From NCBI GenBank assembly GCA_016712415.1, contig JADJRC010000016.1, positions 62,001-126,000 of the forward strand: a stretch of 64,000 nucleotides of DNA, given 5' to 3'. The notes below the pieces were generated by a model. It searched no databases and had not been told where the DNA came from. It was given only the letters and a program-made list of their open reading frames with translations. This DNA is from Lewinellaceae bacterium (GTDB lineage: Bacteria; Bacteroidota; Bacteroidia; Chitinophagales; Saprospiraceae). Below are positions 7,952 through 15,131 of this stretch, in pieces (within the stretch, counting starts at the first letter, position 1; every line of letters starts with the position of its first letter). The position numbers and the translations under genes are program-made.

Positions 7952-9271
7952 ATGACTTTTGAAGATTTGAACCTGAATACCCCACTCCTGAACGCCCTCA
8001 GCGACCTGGGTTTTACCCAACCTACCCCCATCCAGCAAAAGGTGTTTTCGGTGGTGATGTCGGGCCGCGATGTGGTTGGAATTGCCCAGACCGGTACCGG
8101 AAAAACCTTCGCCTACCTCTTGCCCATCCTGCGCCAACTCACCTTTTCCAAACAGAAAGAACCGCGTGTGCTGATCGTTGTGCCTACCCGGGAACTGGTG
8201 GTTCAACTGGTCGGAGAGATCAGAAAACTCACGCCTTATATGACGACACGTGTGGAAGGCGTTTACGGCGGTACCAACATCAATACGCAAAAACTGTTGC
8301 TGGTCAACGGGGTGGATGTCCTGGTGGCTACGCCGGGCCGCCTGGTCGACCTGGCGATGTGCCGGGCATTAAACCTCAAATACATACGGCAATTTGTGAT
8401 CGACGAGGTAGACGAAATGCTCAACCTGGGCTTTCGCGCGCAACTGACCAATATTCTCGACATGCTGCCCCGTAAACGGCAGAACCTGTTGTTTTCCGCC
8501 ACCATGACGGAAGAGGTGGATGAGATGATCGGTATCTTTTTCAACGCGCCGGTCAATATTGAAGCCGTGCGCGCCGGCACGCCGCTGGAGCGCATCGAAC
8601 AAAGCGCCTACCGCGTGCCCAATTTTTTTACCAAGATCAACCTGCTCGAATACCTGCTCGGCGCCGATGACACCATGCAAAAGGTGCTGATTTTCGGGCC
8701 TTCCAAACGGATGGCTGATGTCATCTACGATCGCCTCGAAGCGCGCTTTCCCGACCAGTTTGAAATCGTACACTCCAACAAATCGCAGAATTTCCGGATG
8801 AATGCCGTGGCGAAGTTTGAGAAAGGGCTGTTGCGGGGACTCATCACCACCGACCTGCTCGCGCGCGGACTGGACGTATCCGATGTGACACACGTCATCA
8901 ACGTGGACACTCCTGCCGAACCCGAGACGTACATCCACCGTATCGGGCGTACGGGTCGCGCCGACCGTGACGGCATGGCTGTTCTATTTGTCACAGAGGC
9001 CGAGCAGGCTGCACAGGAGGCTATCGAGACGCTGATGCAAAAGGAAATACCCTTGCTGCCGCTGCCCGGCGATCTCGATATTTCGGATCAACTCACAGAA
9101 GACGAACGCTTTACGGTCCCCGAGGTTCAGGTCAAACTTCCCGCCCGCCCGACCGGGGCTTTCCACGAAAAAAAGGCCAAAAACAAAAAGGTGAACAAGG
9201 GAAACAAAACCAAGTTCCTGCGCGAGAAGAAGTATAAAAAGCCGATCAAGAAGGGGGGGAAGAAGCGGTAG
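7952..9271 (+). CDS. DEAD-box ATP-dependent RNA helicase
   Basis: 439 residues. Ordered motifs: Q motif (FTQPTPIQQ), motif I AQTGTGKT, Ia PTREL, Ib TPGRL, motif II DEVD, motif III SAT, IVa/V TTDLLARGLD and VI HRIGRTGRADR. The C-terminal 45 residues are very Lys-rich, typical of an RNA-binding tail. It unwinds short RNA duplexes in the cytoplasm, with likely roles in ribosome assembly or RNA decay. Motif II reads DEVD rather than DEAD, an accepted variant. The start at 7952 (MTFEDLNL) is preferred over 7862 because the family begins here and a promoter-like element overlaps the longer version. No partner gene is evident. Confidence 0.93.
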   Translation: MTFEDLNLNTPLLNALSDLGFTQPTPIQQKVFSVVMSGRDVVGIAQTGTGKTFAYLLPILRQLTFSKQKEPRVLIVVPTRELVVQLVGEIRKLTPYMTTRVEGVYGGTNINTQKLLLVNGVDVLVATPGRLVDLAMCRALNLKYIRQFVIDEVDEMLNLGFRAQLTNILDMLPRKRQNLLFSATMTEEVDEMIGIFFNAPVNIEAVRAGTPLERIEQSAYRVPNFFTKINLLEYLLGADDTMQKVLIFGPSKRMADVIYDRLEARFPDQFEIVHSNKSQNFRMNAVAKFEKGLLRGLITTDLLARGLDVSDVTHVINVDTPAEPETYIHRIGRTGRADRDGMAVLFVTEAEQAAQEAIETLMQKEIPLLPLPGDLDISDQLTEDERFTVPEVQVKLPARPTGAFHEKKAKNKKVNKGNKTKFLREKKYKKPIKKGGKKR

Positions 9272-9284
9272 ATTGTAGAGGTCG

Positions 9285-9395
9285 CATATTGGTTTGTTCT
9301 CGCGCCCCATATTCGACCCCTCCGAGGTCGTGGAATCTATCGAACGCGGGCATTTCTACCAATATTTGACCTCTCCGAGGTCGTTACGAACCAAT
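9285..9395. repeat. GAGGTC palindromic repeats
   Basis: ATATTCGACCCCTCCGAGGTCG and ATATTTGACCTCTCCGAGGTCG form two near-identical units with an internal GACCTC/GAGGTC palindrome, plus a partial GAGGTCGCATATT copy at 9278 in opposite orientation. An intergenic hairpin family of unknown role. Confidence 0.6.
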
Positions 9396-9439
9396 TTTCG
9401 GGGATTTCAAAAATGTGTACCCATTCAAAGTATCATTTA

Positions 9440-9601
9440 GAAACCGTCTGAAAACCCCTGGCGAGACGAAGCAATTCAGACTTTGTGGCCAGACAAGGCT
9501 CATTTTTGAAGGAATAGCCGTGTTCTATTGCTGAAAAAATAGCCGAAGTATCGCCGCAAAAGATGGATTGGTCCGCCCGGTAGGGGTTTTCAGACGGTTT
9601 C
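9440..9601. mobile_element. MITE-like element with about 20-bp perfect terminal inverted repeats
   Basis: The ends read GAAACCGTCTGAAAACCCCT and its exact reverse complement (9440-9459 and 9582-9601). The 162-bp element holds no gene. TTA occurs directly outside both ends, consistent with a 3-bp target duplication. Perfect terminal repeats on a short non-coding unit indicate a non-autonomous element mobilised by a transposase elsewhere. Family unassigned. Confidence 0.6.
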
Positions 9602-9697
9602 TTAGACACGCTCGTAGTTAAAAAGTGTGTAAGCTTTGAAATATTCGCAAATCAATTTCCCTTGAGCATGCCTGAACCTAAAGCAATCAGCGGAAAA

Positions 9698-10223
9698 TTA
9701 ACGCAAGCCGTCCTGTTTGCCGTGCACCAATGAAGCCAATAACTCGTCCAGGCCTTCCATAGCCATGCCCAGGCCTTCTTTAAAGCCCATTTGAATGGTT
9801 GCTTCCAGTTGAGCCAGATCATCGTAGGAAATGTGGAGTTCCACAAGTGTTGCCTGCCCTTTGTCGGTAAAGGTTGCCTCCCATTCAGACTGCGGCATAT
9901 CCTTGTTTACATTGCCGTCCGCATCAGCAAATGCGTCGAGGCCTGTGAATTGTTCCTGAGCCCGGATGGTTTTGTACTGTACCATAGCCCAATGTTCTTC
10001 ACCTTCCGGTCCGACCATGGCGTAATGCCAGTACCCCCCTTCCCTGAAGTCCATTGTTTTTGTTCTTGCCTTCCAGGGCCTTGGCGCCCACCACTGGTCA
10101 AGTATCTCGCTTTGGGTGTAGGCGTCCCAAACCAGGGAGCGTTCTGCGGCGAATTTCCTTTTTTACGGTGATGGTGTTGTTGTCCTTGTTTACAGAAAAA
10201 TCGAATGCCGGATTGGTGCTCAT
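9698..10223 (-). pseudogene. SRPBCC (AHSA1-type) domain protein, frameshifted
   Basis: Reading from ATG at 10223 gives MSTNPAFDFSVNKDNNTITV and then, after a one-base change of frame near 10153-10164 (runs of A on the coding strand), LVWDAYTQSEILDQWWAPRP and on to the stop at 9698, about 174 residues in all. The joined protein is a standard AHSA1/SRPBCC domain with the WDAYT..DQWWAP signature and a C-terminal helix. These proteins bind hydrophobic ligands. Its start codon overlaps the stop of the ArsR-type gene (ATGA), the classic paired arrangement. One extra A in a homopolymer explains the break, so this may be sequencing error rather than a dead gene; the 118-codon distal part is open from 10054. 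Confidence 0.8.
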
Positions 10224-10540
10224 TTTTTCTTGTTTTTCATTGTTAACAATATGGTGTCGAGTTCATTAAAGCGGCTTTCCCAAATCTTCCTGAATTGTTC
10301 AAGCCAGTCATCGATTTCTTTCAGTTTGGCGTCGTTAAGTCTATAGTAGATTTCTCTGCCCGATTGCTCCTGCTGTACCAGCCGGCATTCGGTCAAAATG
10401 CGCAGGTGTTTGGAAACCGCTTGCCGGGTGGAGTCGAAGTGTTCGGCAAGGGCGTTTGGGGTCATTGCCTGGGACGCAATCAGCAGTATAATAGCCCGTC
10501 GGGTTGGGTCGGCGATGGCCTGAAAAACATCTCTTCTCAT
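10220..10540 (-). CDS. ArsR-family winged-helix transcriptional regulator
   Basis: 106 residues from the ATG at 10540 (MRRDVFQAIADPTRR), the usual ArsR N-terminus; an in-frame extension to 10606 has no family support. The helix-turn-helix is visible as ALAEHFDSTRQAVSKHLRIL, followed by the wing region LVQQEQSGREIYYRLN. No metal-binding Cys pair is present, and this subgroup, paired with SRPBCC genes, usually is not a metal sensor. Its stop overlaps the start of the downstream SRPBCC gene by one base (ATGA), so the two are translationally coupled. It probably represses its own operon. Confident on family, not on ligand. Confidence 0.9.
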   Translation of the reverse strand: MRRDVFQAIADPTRRAIILLIASQAMTPNALAEHFDSTRQAVSKHLRILTECRLVQQEQSGREIYYRLNDAKLKEIDDWLEQFRKIWESRFNELDTILLTMKNKKK

Positions 10541-10675
10541 CGGATAGATCGTTTGTTTGTGAAAGCAATCGGTTGCAAATATATATGCAATCATTTGGTT
10601 GCGCAAGTTTTTCTTACATTTTTTTCCGAACGGTAAAACCGGTCAGGATTGTACTGCATCAACCCCGGTAAAAAA

Positions 10676-10719
10676 CACGTTGCCCCTGCGGCCGGAAATC
10701 CGGTCGCAGGGGCAACGTG
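10676..10719 (-). terminator. Strong hairpin terminator (reverse strand)
   Basis: CACGTTGCCCCTGCGGCCGG pairs with its mirror around AAAT (20-bp stem, one G-T). Read on the reverse strand it is followed by TTTTT, so it would end transcription of the secreted-protein gene at 10878-11822. Confidence 0.8.
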
Positions 10720-10877
10720 CGTTAGGGTAGAGGGGTACCGAAGTTATACTCAACGTAAATTGGTTTGCGAAAACAGACCCCGCCAACACATTGATTTTCA
10801 GTACGATGGATCTCTGTAAATGCTTAATTTCCGGGAATTCCGGTATAAACCTGCAAACAAGGCTAAAGAGACGCGCG

Positions 10878-11822
10878 TCAATTCATCTTCACAAACCTCG
10901 AAACAGTGGTCGTGCCGTCGATATGGTTGAATTGCAGCATGTAGGCGCCGGCAGGCAAATCCGCGATGTTGATCTGAAGGCTTTCATCGGGTGTGCCGAT
11001 CCGTTCCGTTGTGATTTGCCGGCCGGTCAAACCCGTTAGGGTGACCGAATGAAATATACCCGGCTGAAAAACGACATTGACCATGTCGTTCGCCGGATTG
11101 GGATATACCGATATGGCGGCCTCTGGCCCACTGCCCGGTTGCCGGAATACGGCATCGGCGCGTTGGAATGATTCCGGCGCAGCATACCTGTGGTAGGCCC
11201 AAATGATATGCCCCGACGAATCGAATTTGAAGACAAACATGGCGTCTGTCTCTATTTCATTTTGCTCGGGTATGTCGTATGGCGAAGCGCCGTAAGCGAC
11301 AATCTCCTGGGCAATGGCGAGCGACTGGGCAAAAACGTCGTCTTGAATCATATCAAAACCGGCAAATACCGGCGGATAATGCGCCTCGAAGTTGAAGTTC
11401 GAAGGCATCGCGTTGATATAGGCACTCGGGTCGCCGGTGACGATCAGCGCCTCCTTGCAACACCCTTCTGCCACAATCGAGCACATGTAGGATGAGCCGA
11501 ATTTTTTGCACCTGATGATGGTCACGCAGGCAGTCGCTTCGCAGCCGCTTTGTGTGGCAACATTGACGCAGTAATTACCCGTAGGCAGGTTGCCGTAATT
11601 AAAAGTATGCGAATTGATGGTCTGCGTGGTCACTACGCCCAGTGCATTGGTAATTGTAATGACGAACGGCATGTCCGTAATAGAGGCGTCGATTTCCACA
11701 TGCAGCGCACCGTTGTTTCCGGGAGGTGAAACCACGTGGGTGGCGGTGACGGTAATGTCGGCGGCTACGGTGCGGCTAAATGTCAAAAGCAACATGCCTG
11801 CAATGATTACTATATTTTTCAT
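10878..11822 (-). CDS. T9SS type A sorting domain secreted protein
   Basis: 314 residues. Signal peptide MKNIVIIAGMLLLTFSRTVAA. Residues 20-105 form a beta-sandwich of the SprB/PKD-like repeat type (GNNGALHVEIDASITD ... LPTGNYCVNVATQSGC), followed by a Cys-rich middle (CKKF, MCSIV, GCCKEA). The last 80 residues are a T9SS C-terminal domain: ISVYPNPANDMVNVVF, LTGRQI, DLPAGAYMLQF, RFVKMN. The protein should cross the outer membrane via type IX secretion and be anchored at the surface or released. Function of the middle part unknown. The gene upstream on this strand ends 63 bases before its start. Confidence 0.88.
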   Translation of the reverse strand: MKNIVIIAGMLLLTFSRTVAADITVTATHVVSPPGNNGALHVEIDASITDMPFVITITNALGVVTTQTINSHTFNYGNLPTGNYCVNVATQSGCEATACVTIIRCKKFGSSYMCSIVAEGCCKEALIVTGDPSAYINAMPSNFNFEAHYPPVFAGFDMIQDDVFAQSLAIAQEIVAYGASPYDIPEQNEIETDAMFVFKFDSSGHIIWAYHRYAAPESFQRADAVFRQPGSGPEAAISVYPNPANDMVNVVFQPGIFHSVTLTGLTGRQITTERIGTPDESLQINIADLPAGAYMLQFNHIDGTTTVSRFVKMN

Positions 11823-11885
11823 GTGTGTATCTTTTGATCTGTGTACCGTTTGGTGTGAGCGTAGTCAGGGCAATACTTGCCAGGT

Positions 11886-12734
11886 TTAGTCTTTGGGTTT
11901 CTTGAAATGCGGAAATTCCGTCTGCATGAATTCTATAACCGGCGCTGCTTCCGGGAGGGCATTGGCTTTCATAAACTCCAGCAGCGACCACGGTGCTTTC
12001 AGTTCGTAGGGTTGAAGGAGCCACCTGTTGATCATGCCGATCTCCATGTAGTCGATTTTTGTCAGATAGCGATACAGAAAGGGAAAGATCATCCAGTTTC
12101 GGTTGGCCAGATACACGTCGTTCAGGGCGTGTAATGCCGTCCTGTGGGTTTCATCTCCTTCGTTGTCGGGGTCGAGGTTGCCGAATTGCAGTTCGCTTTC
12201 ATGTTCCAGCAGGTAGGTAATCACTTCCGGTTTTTCGATACCGGCCAGCACGCGGGTTGCATAGGCCTTGGTGGCCTTGTTTTCGTTCCTGTCTTCCAGC
12301 GTTTCGATCAGCCTGCGCTGAATGGCAGAGATACTATCCTGCAAACGGTCAAGTTGTCGTTTCAGGGCGATTGTTTCGGGGTTGAGGGTGTCGTTTTTCG
12401 GTTGCTCAGGATGGAGAAATGCGTAGGCGCCCTTCCTGAATTCCAGTTCCCGCAGCGTATTCCAGGCACGGTTGTTCTCGTCCTGGGTCAGCGTTTTGTC
12501 TTTCAGGCTGTTCATAAGACTGATCCGGAGGGTTTTGACATTGGCTTCCCGCCCCGGATCGCCCGTGTCCTGGCGCGCGATAATGGTTGTGAGCGAGTCG
12601 ATATATGCCAGTTTGCCCTTGCCCTGTGCGAAAACATGTACATGGACGAAAGCGAGCAGCAGCGCCGCCATGATGAGGGTTTTACCGGACGAAATTTGTA
12701 TATGGCAGGACAGTTTATTGCAAATGCTTATCAA
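11886..12734 (-). CDS. Hypothetical secreted protein
   Basis: 282 residues. A hydrophobic stretch IMAALLLAFVHVHVFAQ near residues 21-37 looks like a signal peptide; the start could therefore be the ATG at 12671 instead of 12734, although the longer form has Lys residues in the n-region. The mature part is helical and charged, with a coiled-coil-like LKRQLDRLQDSISAIQRRL around residues 127-145, followed by helices resembling HEAT-type repeats (KPEVITYLLEHE, HRTALHALNDVYLA). No named family recognised. An IS1-family element sits 64 bases upstream of its start and may separate it from its native promoter. Confidence 0.65.
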   Translation of the reverse strand: MISICNKLSCHIQISSGKTLIMAALLLAFVHVHVFAQGKGKLAYIDSLTTIIARQDTGDPGREANVKTLRISLMNSLKDKTLTQDENNRAWNTLRELEFRKGAYAFLHPEQPKNDTLNPETIALKRQLDRLQDSISAIQRRLIETLEDRNENKATKAYATRVLAGIEKPEVITYLLEHESELQFGNLDPDNEGDETHRTALHALNDVYLANRNWMIFPFLYRYLTKIDYMEIGMINRWLLQPYELKAPWSLLEFMKANALPEAAPVIEFMQTEFPHFKKPKD

Positions 12735-12802
12735 TATTGTCTTTTATTGTAAAATAATCTCGATCAATTTCCATTAAAAAACTAGTGTGAATTTCGATAG
12801 TG

Positions 12803-13271
12803 TCAATCAGTGAGTGAAAGGTTGTAATTAAAGATGAAAAGATGAAGATAGAGTTCGTGCATTTCATCGCTCTTTGAAAATGATAATGTTTTTCGGACGA
12901 AACGGCAGATTCGCTGCCGTAATGTGTTGTTCCATCGCTCTACATGGTTAGTTTCTCCCGACCCTTTGCCAACCATCTGGTGCTTACCCGTTTTAATTAC
13001 CTCATCGTAGGCCTCCCAAAAATCACTGAACGATTTGCAGCGCCGATATTTAGGCGGAATAAGGCTCCAGAATCTACGGCAGGTATCTGCACTTCGGTCA
13101 CCGATGAAATAAGAAATAATCTGTCGAGTCCTGCGGCATAAGGCTATCCAAATCCATCGTTTGAATGCTTTACAATAAACAAATGACCACAATTCATCCA
13201 ATTCAAGCTCATCTCCTTTTTTCGCCGGGAGCAACGTTTGAGTTATGTCGGGGAGCGATGCTGCTTTTTTT
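12803..13271 (-). CDS. insB: IS1 transposase catalytic part (InsB, by -1 frameshift)
   Basis: The frame opens at the A8 run and contains the DDE catalytic core: Asp in ELDELWSFV, Asp in IGDRSADTCRRFW, Glu in NHVERWNNTLRQR. A free-standing ATG-type start at 13234 would give only 143 residues. In IS1 the active transposase is InsAB', made by -1 slippage; here eight A (plus-strand T run 13265-13272) lie where the InsA frame (WIKKKQH) can slip into WIKKKAASLPDI. The stop lies inside the terminal repeat, as in IS1. The enzyme cuts and joins the element ends. All three acidic residues are present, so it may be active. Confidence 0.87.
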
Positions 13272-13515
13272 TAATCCAATTCAAGGCCGTCTGGTGGCTG
13301 ATTCCAAATGTTCGACTCAACCCTCGGGAGGAGGAGCGCTCCTGAGCAGCACGAATAACGGTTTCTTTGAATTCTTCCGACGCACGTTTAGTTTCAAAAA
13401 CACCTCCAAAGCCACAGGCTTTACATTTGTACTTAGGATTGCCCACCCTGTTCGAACCGTTTTTAACGATATGCTCAGAACCACATTTATGACAACGTTT
13501 CTGCTCGATTACCAT
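13243..13515 (-). CDS. insA: IS1 InsA zinc-finger/HTH protein
   Basis: 90 residues from ATG 13515 (MVIEQKRCHKCGSEHIVKNG), against 91 in classical IS1 InsA. Two Cys pairs (CHKC, CKAC) form a zinc finger, and a C-terminal helix-turn-helix (SRTFGISHQTALNWI) binds the element ends. Alone it represses transposition; fused to InsB by frameshifting it targets the transposase. A longer reading from 13554 would extend into the terminal repeat and is not preferred. Confidence 0.88.
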   Translation of the reverse strand: MVIEQKRCHKCGSEHIVKNGSNRVGNPKYKCKACGFGGVFETKRASEEFKETVIRAAQERSSSRGLSRTFGISHQTALNWIKKKQHRSPT

Positions 13516-13563
13516 AAGTTGATCATGTTTTTGCAAAAATAAACAATCACACACTACTTGACA

Positions 13564-15063
13564 CTACCCTTTAACCAATGTTCCGCTTCCGACCTTCCCG
13601 CCCGCTGCATTGAACACCCTGTAGAAATAACCCGCATCCGGCAAATCTGTCAATTCGACACGGTGCGGCAGGCAGTCCGGGTGTTCTTCGACGACAAGGC
13701 GTCCCAAGGCATCGTAGAGTTGAAAGGTAAAAGGCGCTGAATTACTTGCATGTTTATTGCTGATAACGACATAGTCGCGCGCCGGATTGGGAAATACCGT
13801 AAATACCTCCGTTGCCGGCAGGGTATCGCAGTTGCCGCTGCCACAGGGCGGGTCGACCGCGCCGAGGCGGAAATTGGGCAGGTTGGGCAATTGCCCGAAA
13901 TGCAGGGTGGGCAGTTCAAGACCCCATTTCTGGAAATCGCAGTCGGTACCGCGTTCATTCGGGCGGTGGATGATATGCAAGGCTTTGGTACTGGTATTCG
14001 CATTCATGTAAATTTTGCCATCCGGCGCCGGAAGCATGGTATAAAAAAACGGGCTTTTTAGCCCTGTGGGGTCAAACACGCCGTCGAATTGCGCAACCGT
14101 CAGTCGTGTGCCGTTAAAGTCGGCGGCGGTCATATCATACTGAAACAGTATATCGCCGCGCGATACATACAAGTAGCGCGAATCGGGCGAAAACGCTACG
14201 CCGGCACACATGGTTAAGCCGGAAAGGTCGAACTGGATTATCCTTGGGTTGGAAAACTTTCCAGTGCATCGGTTGAAATCCAGTACCTGCCCGTGTGTCA
14301 GGCTTACTTCGGCGTATTTCGTCCCGTCCGGGCTGAAAGCGCATTGGCCGGCTGCGCCTGTTTCCGTGAACAGTCCGGCATTTTCCTGAATATCCGGTCC
14401 GTGCATACCCAAAGAATCCAGCAGATATACGAAATACCGTCGACTGCGCCATTCCGGAACGCTGATCCACCAGTCAAGTCCGTTACCGTGGCGGGTGGCT
14501 GTCATAAACCATTGTGAAATTCCTTTATCAAAGATTACGGTATTTTTTTCGATTACACCTCCTAACCCATTATCCAATCTCCCATCGATTGTGGTAATAC
14601 AGATTTCGTTATTTATGATAAAAGGTTTAATTTGCCTAATATGGATTATTTGATAAAAACTTTCGTGTTTGGGCCATGGTAAGGCGACAATTCCTTGGTA
14701 AATATTATATAATTTTAGCGGGTCGATACAAGAATAGTCGCGTGCTTCTCCTGCGTTCAGATTATTCCCATTCTGGGTAATCAGATGGTTCCGGTTATAG
14801 ATTTCACAGCCATTTGTATAGAATAATAATTTGCCGTCAGCATCAGTAATGGAAGAAGAAAGCGACATCTCAATCCCAAGCATAAAACGGCTCGTATCGG
14901 GTAACCCGTTATCGAAATTGATTAAGGTGCCTCCTTGTAGGGATGATGGGAGGCCCGGATCAGAAGGATAGCCCAATACCCAGATAAAGCCCTCTTTCCC
15001 TTGCCCAAAAAGAGAATGTATCAACAAAAAAAACGGGATAGCAATAAAAAATATTTTTTTCAT
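13564..15063 (-). CDS. T9SS type A sorting domain protein with beta-propeller-like body
   Basis: 499 residues from ATG 15063 (MKKIFFIAIPFFLLIHSLFG, a clear signal peptide). The body has repeated blocks typical of WD40/PD40 propellers: ITDADGKLLFYTNG, CAFSPDGTKYAEVS, VAFSPDSRYLYVSRG, MLPAPDGKIYMNAN. The C-terminus (VFPNPARDYVVISN, LYDALGRLVVEE, LTDLPDAGYFYRVF, GTLVKG) is a T9SS sorting domain. The stop codon TAG is the first codon of the adjoining IS1 terminus, so the IS landed at or just before the native stop. Almost nothing of the sorting domain seems lost. A weak inverted repeat lies upstream at 15078-15117. Confidence 0.88.
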   Translation of the reverse strand: MKKIFFIAIPFFLLIHSLFGQGKEGFIWVLGYPSDPGLPSSLQGGTLINFDNGLPDTSRFMLGIEMSLSSSITDADGKLLFYTNGCEIYNRNHLITQNGNNLNAGEARDYSCIDPLKLYNIYQGIVALPWPKHESFYQIIHIRQIKPFIINNEICITTIDGRLDNGLGGVIEKNTVIFDKGISQWFMTATRHGNGLDWWISVPEWRSRRYFVYLLDSLGMHGPDIQENAGLFTETGAAGQCAFSPDGTKYAEVSLTHGQVLDFNRCTGKFSNPRIIQFDLSGLTMCAGVAFSPDSRYLYVSRGDILFQYDMTAADFNGTRLTVAQFDGVFDPTGLKSPFFYTMLPAPDGKIYMNANTSTKALHIIHRPNERGTDCDFQKWGLELPTLHFGQLPNLPNFRLGAVDPPCGSGNCDTLPATEVFTVFPNPARDYVVISNKHASNSAPFTFQLYDALGRLVVEEHPDCLPHRVELTDLPDAGYFYRVFNAAGGKVGSGTLVKG

Positions 15064-15077
15064 ACACATGCAGGGGG

Positions 15078-15117
15078 AATCCACTTTATCACACCTAAAT
15101 CTGGCACAAAGTGGATT
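15078..15117. repeat. Inverted repeat AATCCACTTT / AAAGTGGATT
   Basis: Perfect 10-bp arms separated by 20 bases, in the 68-base gap between two same-strand T9SS genes. It could be a terminator for the upstream gene or an operator; no T run follows. Confidence 0.5.
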
Positions 15118-15131
15118 AAATGAAGAAGCTG

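Larger units (their letters stand above)
12798..13566 (-). mobile_element. IS1-family insertion sequence
   Basis: A 769-bp unit, close to the 768 bp of classical IS1. The ends match as inverted repeats: TAGTGTCAATCAGTGAGTG at 12798 against TAGTGTCAAGTAGTGTGTG on the other strand from 13566. It carries insA and insB on the reverse strand in the IS1 arrangement. No 8-9 bp target duplication is visible in the flanks, so the element may be old or one flank rearranged. Its right terminus supplies the stop codon of the T9SS gene beside it. Confidence 0.88.
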
